From Streptomyces phaeoluteigriseus (GTDB lineage: Bacteria > Actinomycetota > Actinomycetes > Streptomycetales > Streptomycetaceae), in the NCBI RefSeq assembly GCF_001896135.2, contig NZ_MPOH02000023.1:26674-90673 (forward strand): DNA of 64,000 nt. The letters run 5' to 3'. Of the stretch, positions 26,954 through 34,573 are shown in pieces (the first letter of the stretch is position 1; the number at the start of each line of letters is the position of its first letter). The notes under the pieces were generated by a model. It saw nothing but the letters and a program-made list of their open reading frames with translations, was not told the origin of the DNA and did not search any database. Both the position numbers and the translations under genes were made by a program.

Positions 26954-27070
26954 TCACACCGGCGGTAGTGGTGAGTTGGGGGCGGTCAGCGGGCCGTGAG
27001 CGGGGCGGCGGGGCGGTCCGGATCATCCACCGCCATATTACTGAACCGTAACCTACCGACCGCTACCGCC

Positions 27071-27091
27071 GGTAACCCAGTCGCCGTTACC
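27071..27091. promoter_or_regulatory. dyad in AraC/lipase divergent region
   Basis: GGTAAC, nine bases, GTTACC. A related GTAACC half-site lies about 20 bases to the left (27048-27053). Placed between divergent genes, it is a reasonable activator or repressor site; the binding protein is unknown. Confidence 0.35.
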
Positions 27092-27246
27092 TTCCTGACA
27101 GCTCGTCTAAGAGCGATTTCCGTACGGCACGCGGCGGCGGTGGGACGACCGGCGCCGTGGGCCGGGCGGTCCGTCCTCACCGGACCGCGCGTCAGCCGAG
27201 CCGCAGAGTGAGGCTCGGCCTCCCCTTCTCCCCCCGGAGGTCCGCC

Positions 27247-28572
27247 ATGCCCGCCCCCACCCGCCTGCTCGCCGCGGGCCGTCACGGCCGCGCCTGCCTC
27301 GGCACCACGGCCGTTCCGGCCGGCGCCGCGACACCGACCGAACCCGTGGTCTCCCGCGGGGTCACCATCCCCGCCTTCTACACCCCGCCCGCCTCTCTGC
27401 CGGCCGACGACGGCGCGCTGATCCGCACCGAACGGCTTCCCCTCGCCCTGAGCCTGCCCGGCGTCAACGGCCCGCTGCCCGGCCGGGCGACCCGCCTGAT
27501 GTACAGGTCCACGGACTCGGCGGGCCGCCCGACGGCCGTCACCGGCGCCTACATCGAACCGACGGCGGCCTGGCGGGGCACCGGGCCACGGCCGCTGGTC
27601 GCCGTGGCCCCGGGGACCATGGGACAGGGCGACCAGTGCGCCGCGTCCCTCGGCCTGGAACGCCCGCTCCTGCTCAACGGACAGACGGTGTCGGTCGGTT
27701 ACGAGGACCTGGCCATCTACCGCCTGCTCGCCCGAGGTGTCGCCGTCGTCGTCACCGACTACACCGGCCTGGGCACCACGGACCGGCTGCACACCTACGT
27801 CAACCGGGTCGACGAGGCCCACGCGGTGCTGGACGCCGTCCGCGCGGCCCGCTCCCTCGACGGGACGTCGCTCACGGACGGCTCGCGGGTGGCGCTGTTC
27901 GGCTACAGCCAGGGCGGCGGGGCCACCGCTGCCGCCGCCGAACTCCAGCCGACGTACGCCCCCGACGTGCCGCTGGCCGGCACCTACGCCGGGGCGCCGC
28001 CCGCGGACCTGGTCGCCGTCACCGCGGCCATCGACGGCAGCGACCTCGCCGGGGCGCTCGGCTGGTCGGTCAACGGCTTCCTGGAGTCCGACCCGGAGCT
28101 GAAGCCGATCGCGGACGCGCACCTCAGCGCGGCCGGCCGGGCGGCCCTCAGGGATCTGTCCACCATGTGCGTCGGGGACGCCCTCCTCGCCTACAACTCG
28201 GCACGCAGCACCGCCTGGACCACCGACGGCCGCCCTCTCGGCGCCATCATCGAGGACGAGCCCGCGCTGAAGGCGTTCCTGGACGATCAGCGCATCGGCA
28301 GGCTCAGGCCCGCCTCCCCGGTGCGGGTGGCGACGGGCACCGCCGACAACCTCGTACCGCACGGACAGGCCCGGGACCTCGCCGTCGCCTGGTGCGCGAA
28401 GGGGGCGGACGTCACCTACAAGCCCGTCGTCCTGCTGCCGCTGGGCAACGCCCTGCTCAACCACTTCGCCCCGCTGCTCACCGACCAGGGCGACGCCATC
28501 TCCTGGCTCACCGACCGCCTCGAAGGCAGGCCGGCCGGCTCGAACTGCGCCGGCCTTCCCTACAAGCCCTGA
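27247..28572 (+). CDS. secretory lipase family protein (LIP-type)
   Basis: 441 aa. Alpha/beta hydrolase of the secretory-lipase family. After VTIPAFYTPPASLPADDGAL comes the fold core with ALFGYSQGGGATAAAA (nucleophile Ser in GYSQG), Asp in VATGTADNLVPHGQ and a late His in LLNHFAPLL. CAASLG near position 130 and TMCVGD supply family-typical Cys. The N-terminus is short and Ala-rich but lacks a clear hydrophobic core, so export is likely by family yet not evident. ATG 27247 follows GGAGG. Divergent from AraC. Confidence 0.82.
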   Translation: MPAPTRLLAAGRHGRACLGTTAVPAGAATPTEPVVSRGVTIPAFYTPPASLPADDGALIRTERLPLALSLPGVNGPLPGRATRLMYRSTDSAGRPTAVTGAYIEPTAAWRGTGPRPLVAVAPGTMGQGDQCAASLGLERPLLLNGQTVSVGYEDLAIYRLLARGVAVVVTDYTGLGTTDRLHTYVNRVDEAHAVLDAVRAARSLDGTSLTDGSRVALFGYSQGGGATAAAAELQPTYAPDVPLAGTYAGAPPADLVAVTAAIDGSDLAGALGWSVNGFLESDPELKPIADAHLSAAGRAALRDLSTMCVGDALLAYNSARSTAWTTDGRPLGAIIEDEPALKAFLDDQRIGRLRPASPVRVATGTADNLVPHGQARDLAVAWCAKGADVTYKPVVLLPLGNALLNHFAPLLTDQGDAISWLTDRLEGRPAGSNCAGLPYKP

Positions 28573-28641
28573 CAAGCCCTGGGACCGGGCGAACGACGGC
28601 CGCCGTCCCCCGTGGGCCGAACCCTGCCTAGGGTGGGCGGT

Positions 28642-29169
28642 ATGGCCGAGGTGGAGATCGTGCAGTTGCTGGTGTCGCCCGTGCACCGGTTCTCGGGGCG
28701 GCCCGGGGACGGGCCGTCGGGCGGGCCGCTGGACGGGCCCGGCGACGAACTCGTGCCGTCGGTGCGGGTCCGCGCCGGTCTGGGGCTGGTCGGCGACCGC
28801 TACTTCGGCCGGCCCGCCCACCGGAACGCCTCGGTGACGGTGATGGCGGCCGAGAGCCTTCCCCGTGACATCGCCCCCGACGCCGATCTCCGGCACACCC
28901 GCCGCAACATCCTGCTGCGGGGCGTCGACATCGACGCCCTCGTCGGCTCGACGATCGTCCTCGACTCCGGGGGTGGTGCCGTGACCCTCGCCGTGAACCG
29001 TCCGGCACGACCGTGCGCGTGGCTGGACGTCACCGTCGGACCGGGCGCGCAGCGTGCCCTGCGAGGGAACGGCGGCGTGCGGTGCACTCCCCTGTCGGAC
29101 GGGGTGCTGACCGTCGGCGGAGCGACGTTCCGCGTCCTCGGCGACGAGACCTCCACGGCGTCCGCCTGA
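28642..29169 (+). CDS. MOSC-domain protein
   Basis: 175 aa, a single MOSC domain (molybdenum cofactor sulfurase C-terminal fold): VSPVHRFSGRPGDGP, LGLVGDRYFGRPAHRN (GDRxxG block), HTRRNILLRGVDIDAL (RRN block), and VNRPARPCAWLD carrying the conserved Cys. Such proteins bind Moco or handle molybdenum-linked sulfur chemistry; none of the Moco-synthesis genes is adjacent. ATG 28642 sits close behind the lipase gene. Confidence 0.85.
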   Translation: MAEVEIVQLLVSPVHRFSGRPGDGPSGGPLDGPGDELVPSVRVRAGLGLVGDRYFGRPAHRNASVTVMAAESLPRDIAPDADLRHTRRNILLRGVDIDALVGSTIVLDSGGGAVTLAVNRPARPCAWLDVTVGPGAQRALRGNGGVRCTPLSDGVLTVGGATFRVLGDETSTASA

Positions 29170-29176
29170 CCGCCGC

Positions 29177-29626
29177 CTACAGGCCGTCCAGCAGCCCCAG
29201 CCGGGCGACGATCCGCTTGCCGACCGGCTCCCGTACGATGTCGACGGCCTGGGCCACGGCCATCACGATCTCCAGGCCGTGCTGCCCCACCCTCGTCGGA
29301 TCGGCCCCGCGCGGCACCGGCAGCGCCGGTTCGCTGTCCCAGACCGCGATCTCCACGGCGGCACCGGCGATGCACAGGTGCAGCAGGGCCGGGCCCGGCG
29401 CGTGACGCAGCGCGTTGGTGACGAGTTCGCTCACCACGAGCTGCGACAGATCCATAGTGCGGGCCGACACCGGCACCCCGTGCTCGCGCTGCACGCTCGC
29501 GAGGAAGGAGCCCGTCAGCTCCCGCGCCCCGGCGATGCAGCCGCTCTCCCCGTCCAGGGCCATCGTCGTCTCGACCCGGCCCCGATCGGGACGCGGAGAA
29601 CCCTCGTCGGGAGGGACAGGTGCCAT
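29177..29626 (-). CDS. RsbW-like ATP-binding anti-sigma regulator
   Basis: About 150 aa with a GHKL ATPase fold: LSQLVVSELVTNALRHAPGP (N box), VEIAVWDSEPALP (G1 box), then RVGQHGLEIVMAVAQAV (G2 region). Typical of the many free-standing Streptomyces kinases that pair with SpoIIE phosphatases and STAS proteins, such as the two phosphatases at 8493 and 14275, although no direct partner is encoded beside it. The start is uncertain; ATG 29626 is used and ATGs at 29653 and 29665 are possible. Confidence 0.82.
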   Translation of the reverse strand: MAPVPPDEGSPRPDRGRVETTMALDGESGCIAGARELTGSFLASVQREHGVPVSARTMDLSQLVVSELVTNALRHAPGPALLHLCIAGAAVEIAVWDSEPALPVPRGADPTRVGQHGLEIVMAVAQAVDIVREPVGKRIVARLGLLDGL

Positions 29627-29665
29627 GCGGACCGCCTTGATTACCCCGTTCATGACCGCGCGCAT

Positions 29666-30002
29666 ACCCCCGAATCGCACTCCTACGCCCCAGCGGCACC
29701 ACTGTCGGAGAACGCCGGAGCGGATACCCGTTCCCGGCGTCCGGTGCCGTACCGCGCCCCGGCCGCCGGCGGGAGTGTTCCCCCGGCGAAGCCGGCCACG
29801 AAACCGCTCGGGGTTCGCCGTCTCGCCGCCGCCCTGGGCCGGTGGCTTCGCCCCGGGCAGGACGGGCCGACGGATGCTGCCGAAGTCGGCGGAGGCGCCG
29901 CCGTCGCCGGGCAGGACGACGGCGTCGTCGTACGCGAACCGGCCCAGGACGGGCGGACCCTCGACCGTCGCACGGCGTCCCCGCCGGACCCCTGCTGGGC
30001 CG
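29666..30002. other. gap without a supported gene
   Basis: Between the RsbW-like gene and the next small gene. Both strands have open frames, as expected at this GC content, but none shows a ribosome site plus a recognisable protein. It probably holds the promoter of the RsbW-like gene. Confidence 0.4.
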
Positions 30003-30275
30003 TCAGGGGGTGCCGGGCGCGTCTCCCCGCCAGTCGAAGCGGCGGATGTCGCCGGGGCGCTCTTCGTACAGGGCCCAGCCGCCGGGGCCGTAGCGGCCAA
30101 TCTCGGTGGTCAGCGCCACCTCGCGCAGGTCGCCGCCGGGGCGGTCGGTGACGTCCAGCAGCAGCCCGTCCAGCGGGCCGCCCACCAGTTCCGCGTACTC
30201 GCGGTCCGGGCGGGGCGCCGCGTCCTCGTGGTCGGCGCCGTAGACCCGGCCCCGCATGAAGTCAGCCTCGTCCAT
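30003..30275 (-). CDS. hypothetical protein, 90 aa
   Basis: Acidic small protein starting at ATG 30273-30275 (DEADFMRGRVYGADHED) with LVGGPLDGLLLDVTDRPGG and a C-terminal aromatic block WALYEERPGDIRRFDW. No signal, membrane span or known family. Third-position GC supports coding. Single gene. Confidence 0.5.
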   Translation of the reverse strand: MDEADFMRGRVYGADHEDAAPRPDREYAELVGGPLDGLLLDVTDRPGGDLREVALTTEIGRYGPGGWALYEERPGDIRRFDWRGDAPGTP

Positions 30276-30421
30276 GACCAGCAGCTTCCCACCCGCCACT
30301 GACAACGGCCCGTCGAGCCGCCGTCCGCCCTGCCGCACTTCGGCCAAGCCGATGGCCGAAAAGTGCCGAGCGGAGGCATTTCATCACACTGCGGGTAGGT
30401 ATCCGTTCCTGGCACATCGCG

Positions 30422-31143
30422 GTGTACGGGGTGGGGGGTGCCGGCTCTGGGGGCACGCGGGGGGAAGCGAGCGTCGGCGGGCGGTCCTGGCGCGCCCGGC
30501 GGCGCCGGACCGTGCGCGAGCTGCGCGCCTCGGGCCGCTACGGGCCGGGGCTGCGCGAGGTGCTGCCCGGCCTCGCCGCGCTGGTCCTCGCGTGGGTGCC
30601 GCGACCGCGGCCCTGGCGCTGGCCGGCCGCGCCGTCGGCCCCTGGGTCCCGGCCCTGGTCCTGGTGGCGCTCGGCCTGGTCGCCGTCGTCGCGCTGCGGC
30701 GGTCCCGGCGGCCCGCGCGGCGGCGCCACGGCTACTACACCGCCGAGGAGTTGGCGGATCTCGATCCGTCGGCGCTGGTGGTCGCGGTGGCGCGGATGCT
30801 GCGGCGGGACGGCTGGCGGGTGCTGCCGCCGTCCGCGCACGACACCGTCCATCTCGCCGCCCGCGACCGGCGGGGACGGCTGCTCGACGTGGCGTTCCGG
30901 CCGGTGGCCGAGCCGCTGCCGGACGAGGACGGCGCCTGCTCGTGCCGGGCGCGGTGGCGGTCCGGACGGCGGGTGCGGCTGGTCGTGCACCGCGGCACGT
31001 TCTCGCACCGCGACGAGGTGTGGGCCGCGCGCCAGACCCACACGCATCTGCTGGACGGCGCCCGCCTGTCGCTGTGGGCGGGCGGGACCCCGCTGACCGA
31101 GATCACGGCCCTCGGCCCCCCGGCTCCGCCCCGCCGCGCCTGA
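30422..31143 (+). pseudogene. membrane-anchored Mrr-like protein, frameshifted
   Basis: The first part (RTVRELRASGRYGPGLREVL, then PGLAALVLAWV) is in one frame and the rest in another, with a shift near 30600. Joined, it has two membrane spans (the second is PALVLVALGLVAVVALRR) followed by YYTAEELADLDPSALVVAVA, MLRRDGWRVLPPSAHDTVHL and DRRGRLLDVAFRP. This parallels the Mrr_cat protein at 19992, but the Asp...QxK residues are not clear, so it may be catalytically degenerate. The start (GTG 30422) is uncertain. About 240 aa when repaired. Confidence 0.55.
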
Positions 31144-31144
31144 G

Positions 31145-32151
31145 TCAGCCGTCCGTCCGTACCGTCCGCAGATAGGCGCCGAGGCGGGCGATCGCCGCCG
31201 GGTTGCGGGGGCTCTCCACCAGGTCGACGTAGTCGAGGACGACGATCCGGCGGTGCTTGACCGCCGACACGTCGCGCAACGGGGCGTAGGAAAGGAGGAA
31301 GTCCTTCTTCCGCTCGGCGCCGACGTCTCCGTAGTCGCAGATCACGATGACGTCCGGGTCGCGTGCGACGACGCTCTCCCATCCGACGGTGGTCCAGGAG
31401 TCGGCCACGTCGTGCATGAGGTTGATGCCGCCGGCCTCGCTGATGATCTGGTCGGGGGCGGCGTACCGGCCGGAGGTGAAGGGCTGGTCCTGGCCGCTGT
31501 CGTAGAGGAAGACCGTGGGCCGGGCGCGTCGGCGGGGATCCCGGCGCGGACGGCGGCGACCTGCTTCCTGAATCCGGCGATCAGGTCGGCCGCGCGCTTC
31601 TCGACGCCGAACAGCTTGCCCAGGTTGGTGAGGTCGGTGTAGAGCGCCTCCAGGGGCGGCATGATGCCGCGGGAGCTTTCCGTGCGGCCGTTGCGGCAGG
31701 ACTCCGTGAGGATGTACGACGGGATGCCGAGCTTCTTCAGGGCGTCCGGGGTGAAGCCGCCCTCCTCGCGGAAGCCGTAGTTCCAGCCGGCGAAGACCAG
31801 GTCGGCGCGGGCGTCGAGGACGTTCTCCTTGGTGAGCTGGTCCTTGGACAGCCACTTCACCTTGTCGTAGCCGTCCTTCCAGGGGACGCCGGTCAGGTCT
31901 CCCTTGTCGTCGGGCATGGCGAAGCCCGCCATGCGGTCCTCCAGGCCCAGGGCGAACATCAGCTCGGTGATGCCGACGTCGTTGGTGACGACGCGTTCGG
32001 GGACCTTGTCGTAGGTGACCTCCCGGCCGCAGTTGGTCAGGGTGACGGCCTTGGCGTCGGTGGTCGTCGTCGGTTCCACGGTGGCACCGCAGCCGGTGAC
32101 GGCGGTCAGGGTGAGGGCGGCGGCCAGGACGAGGGGGCGCAGGGCGGGCAC
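31145..32151 (-). pseudogene. btuF: ABC substrate-binding lipoprotein, probably cobalamin-binding BtuF-like, frameshifted
   Basis: The lipoprotein signal LVLAAALTLTAVTGCG supplies the lipidated Cys. The periplasmic-binding fold follows: VTYDKVPERVVTNDVGITEL, LVFAGWNYGFREEGGFTP, and after a one-base shift near 31515 (between GIPADAP and RPTVFLYDSGQDQ) the second lobe SEAGGINLMHDVADSWTTVGW and VIVICDYGD. About 335 aa when repaired. Last gene of an operon with the permease and ATPase (gap to ATPase 8 nt) under a cobalamin riboswitch, so B12 or another corrinoid is the likely ligand although the family also binds siderophores. Confidence 0.8.
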
Positions 32152-32159
32152 GGGGTTCC

Positions 32160-32918
32160 TTACGGGAGGAGGTCGAACAGGAGCTGGACGGTGCCGGTGA
32201 CGGGATGCCGTACGGGGTGCGCGTGGACGCCGAACACGTCCGCGAGCAGGGCCGGCCGGAGCACCTCGGCCGGGGTGCCGGTGGCGACGATGCGGCCGTC
32301 GTCGATCACGTACAGCAGATCGCAGTGGGCGGCGGCGAGGTTGAGGTCGTGCAGGGCGGCCAGGGCGGTGAGGCCACTGGCGCGCACCAGGGAGAGGATC
32401 TCCAACTGGTGCGCGATGTCGAGGTGGTTGGTGGGTTCGTCCAGGACGAGCACGCGGGGTTGCTGGGCCAGCGCGCGGGCGATGAGCACGCGTTGCTTCT
32501 CGCCGCCGGACAGGGCGAGGAACCCGCGGTCGGCGAGGTGGGCCACGCCGGTGCTCTCCATGGCGTGGGCGCAGATGTCCCGGTCGGTGCGCGCGGTGCG
32601 CTCGCGGTGGGGCAGCCGTCCCATGGCGACCACCTCGGTGACGGTGAAGTCGAACTCGGCGGCGGACTCCTGGGGCAGGGCCGCCAGGACGCGCGCGGCG
32701 GCCGCCGGCCGCATGGTGCGTACGTCGTCCCCGTCGAGGCGGATCACACCCGCGTCGGGGCGCAGGGCGCGGTAGGCGCAGCGCAGGAGCGTCGACTTGC
32801 CGCTGCCGTTCGGCCCGACGAGTCCGACGAACGCGCCCTCGGGGACGGCGAGCCGGATGTCGTCGACGATGCGGGCGCCGGCCACCTCGACGGTGACGCC
32901 CTCCAGATCAAGACGCAT
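32160..32918 (-). CDS. btuD: ABC transporter ATPase, BtuD/FecE type
   Basis: 252 aa. Walker A GPNGSGKST, signature LSGGEKQRVL, Walker B VLVLDEPTNHLD and the switch His in ALHDLNLAA are all intact. Powers corrinoid (or ferric-siderophore) import with the FecCD-type permease upstream and the binding lipoprotein downstream. ATG 32918 starts the domain directly (RLDLEGVTVEVAG); an earlier ATG would add five residues. The riboswitch at 34085-34231 governs the operon. Confidence 0.9.
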   Translation of the reverse strand: MRLDLEGVTVEVAGARIVDDIRLAVPEGAFVGLVGPNGSGKSTLLRCAYRALRPDAGVIRLDGDDVRTMRPAAAARVLAALPQESAAEFDFTVTEVVAMGRLPHRERTARTDRDICAHAMESTGVAHLADRGFLALSGGEKQRVLIARALAQQPRVLVLDEPTNHLDIAHQLEILSLVRASGLTALAALHDLNLAAAHCDLLYVIDDGRIVATGTPAEVLRPALLADVFGVHAHPVRHPVTGTVQLLFDLLP

Positions 32919-32942
32919 GGTCCCCTCCCCCACGGCACACCA

Positions 32943-34004
32943 TCAACGACCCCCGAACGTGTGACCGCCACGCCGCATGAGCAGCAGGAAGGCCGGTACT
33001 CCCACGACGGCGGTGACGACGCCGACGGGGAGTTCGGCCGGGGCGAGCAGGAGCCGGGACAGCAGGTCCGCCCAGACCAGCAGGACGGCTCCGGCCAGGG
33101 GGGCCAGGACCAGCACGCGGCGGTGGTCGGCGCCGACGACCATCCGCACGAGGTGGGGCACCATCAGGCCGACGAAGCCGATCGCTCCGCTCACCGCGAC
33201 GACGGTCCCGGTCACGGCCGCCGTCACCAGGAACAGCTCCCGGCGCAGCGTGGCCGGTCGGACGCCGAGCGCGGCGGCGGTCTCGTCGCCCATCGCCAGG
33301 GCGTTGAGCGCCTCGGCCCGCCGGCGCAGCCAGGCCCAGCCGAGGGTGACGGTGACGGCGGCGATCGGCACCTGGGCCCAGGTCGCCCCGCCGAGGCTGC
33401 CCAGCAACCACATCATCGCCGAGCGGGCCGCCTCGCCCCGTGCCGCGCCGAACACCATCACGGTCGTCAGGGCCTCGAAGCCGTACGCCAGTGCCGTCCC
33501 GGTGAGGATCAGTCGCAGCGGGGTGAGACCGCTCGGGGAGCGGGCGACGGCGTACACCAAGGCCATCGCGGCGAGCGCGGAGCCGAACGCGGACACCGAC
33601 AGTGCCCACACGCCCAGACCCGCGAACGCGCCGAGCAGGATGACGGCGTTGGCGCCCACGGCGGCGCCCGAGGAGATGCCCAGCACGAACGGGTCGGCGA
33701 GGGCGTTGCGGACCATGGCCTGCACGGCCACACCGACCGAGGCGAGCCCGGCCCCGACGACGGCGCCGAGTACGACGCGCGGCAGCCTGATCTCCCAGAC
33801 GATGGTGTACGCGGCGCCGTCCCGGGCGGGGACGGTCCCGCCGGTGAGGCCGGCCCACAGCAGCCGGAGCACCTGCGCGCCCCCGAGGCCCGTGGCGCCC
33901 AGGGCGACCGCGCACAGCAGGGAGAGGAGCAGGACGAGGCCCAGTGCGCCGGCCAGGGGCGCGAGAGGCGTACGGCTGCGGCTCGCCGTAGGTCTTCGGA
34001 GCAC
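32943..34004 (-). CDS. btuC: FecCD/BtuC-family ABC permease
   Basis: 353 aa with nine to ten membrane helices. Family marks: RLPRVVLGAVVGAGLASVGV, NALADPFVLGISSGAAVGAN, LRLILTGTALAYGF and GFVGLMVPHLVRMVVGADHR (cytoplasmic coupling region). First gene of the minus-strand operon and directly behind a cobalamin riboswitch, which argues for vitamin B12 import rather than iron. Starts at ATG 34004. Confidence 0.9.
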   Translation of the reverse strand: MLRRPTASRSRTPLAPLAGALGLVLLLSLLCAVALGATGLGGAQVLRLLWAGLTGGTVPARDGAAYTIVWEIRLPRVVLGAVVGAGLASVGVAVQAMVRNALADPFVLGISSGAAVGANAVILLGAFAGLGVWALSVSAFGSALAAMALVYAVARSPSGLTPLRLILTGTALAYGFEALTTVMVFGAARGEAARSAMMWLLGSLGGATWAQVPIAAVTVTLGWAWLRRRAEALNALAMGDETAAALGVRPATLRRELFLVTAAVTGTVVAVSGAIGFVGLMVPHLVRMVVGADHRRVLVLAPLAGAVLLVWADLLSRLLLAPAELPVGVVTAVVGVPAFLLLMRRGGHTFGGR

Positions 34005-34084
34005 GAGGGCGGTCCTTCACCTCAGGCCGCCTGGTGGACCGTGAGACAGCCCGTACGGCCCGCGGGCCGCGCGGTCCCCCTCTC

Positions 34085-34231
34085 GCAGTCCTCGGCGAGC
34101 AGTCAACGGGTCGCTGCCCACCACGGGCGATCGGGCTCACGTGACGGACCATCAGGTCGTCGCGCACACCGTTGCGGGTCAGCGCCGGACTCTCACCGGA
34201 CTTCCCCCGTGGAAGGCCCCCGGAGCCTAAC
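34085..34231 (-). promoter_or_regulatory. cobalamin (B12) riboswitch
   Basis: Read on the minus strand, the leader of the permease gene contains the B12-box core GTCCGGTGAGAGTCCGGCGC followed by CTGACCCGCAACGGT, preceded by TTAGGCTCCGGGG and followed by GAGCCCGATCGCCCGT. These are the conserved elements of cobalamin riboswitches in order. It would shut the BtuCDF operon off when adenosylcobalamin is plentiful. Edges are approximate. Confidence 0.9.
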
Positions 34232-34288
34232 AAACGCCGTTCGGCGGCTTCACGGTGGCCTCGGCCGCAGGTTGTCCGGCCGAGAGAG

Positions 34289-34554
34289 CTACGAGAGAGC
34301 TGCGGCCGCAAGGGCCGCGGCCGTGGAGACTCCGGCGCGGGCGCGACGCGTGAGGGCGGAACAGCTGCGGAACAGGTGCGGAACAGGTGCGGGGCGAGGA
34401 ACTGGGCGGACAGGCCGGCCAGGACGAGGCCCGCCGCCAGGAGCAGGCCGTGCGGCAGGACGACGCCGGCGATCAGTGCGCCGGTCGCGACGGCGAGCCG
34501 GCACCGGCCTCGGACGCGGCGGTACGCGCACACGCGGCCGGTGTCGTGGACCAT
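34289..34554 (-). pseudogene. possible small membrane protein, probably frameshifted
   Basis: From ATG 34554: VCAYRRVRGRCRLAVATGAL, then two hydrophobic stretches (IAGVVLPHGLLLAAGLVLAG) and HLFRTCSA. After a short array of 11-base direct repeats (GGAACAGGTGC-like, about 34370-34395) the frame would need to shift to reach the stop at 34289 (AGVSTAAALAAAAL). Codon bias is good but no family is recognised. Lies between the riboswitch and the protease. Confidence 0.3.
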
Positions 34555-34573
34555 CGGGCCCGGCCGGCTCCCG

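Noticed and set aside
32943..34004. Naming the permease operon a siderophore importer
   Set aside because: The cobalamin riboswitch in its leader is stronger, specific evidence for B12.
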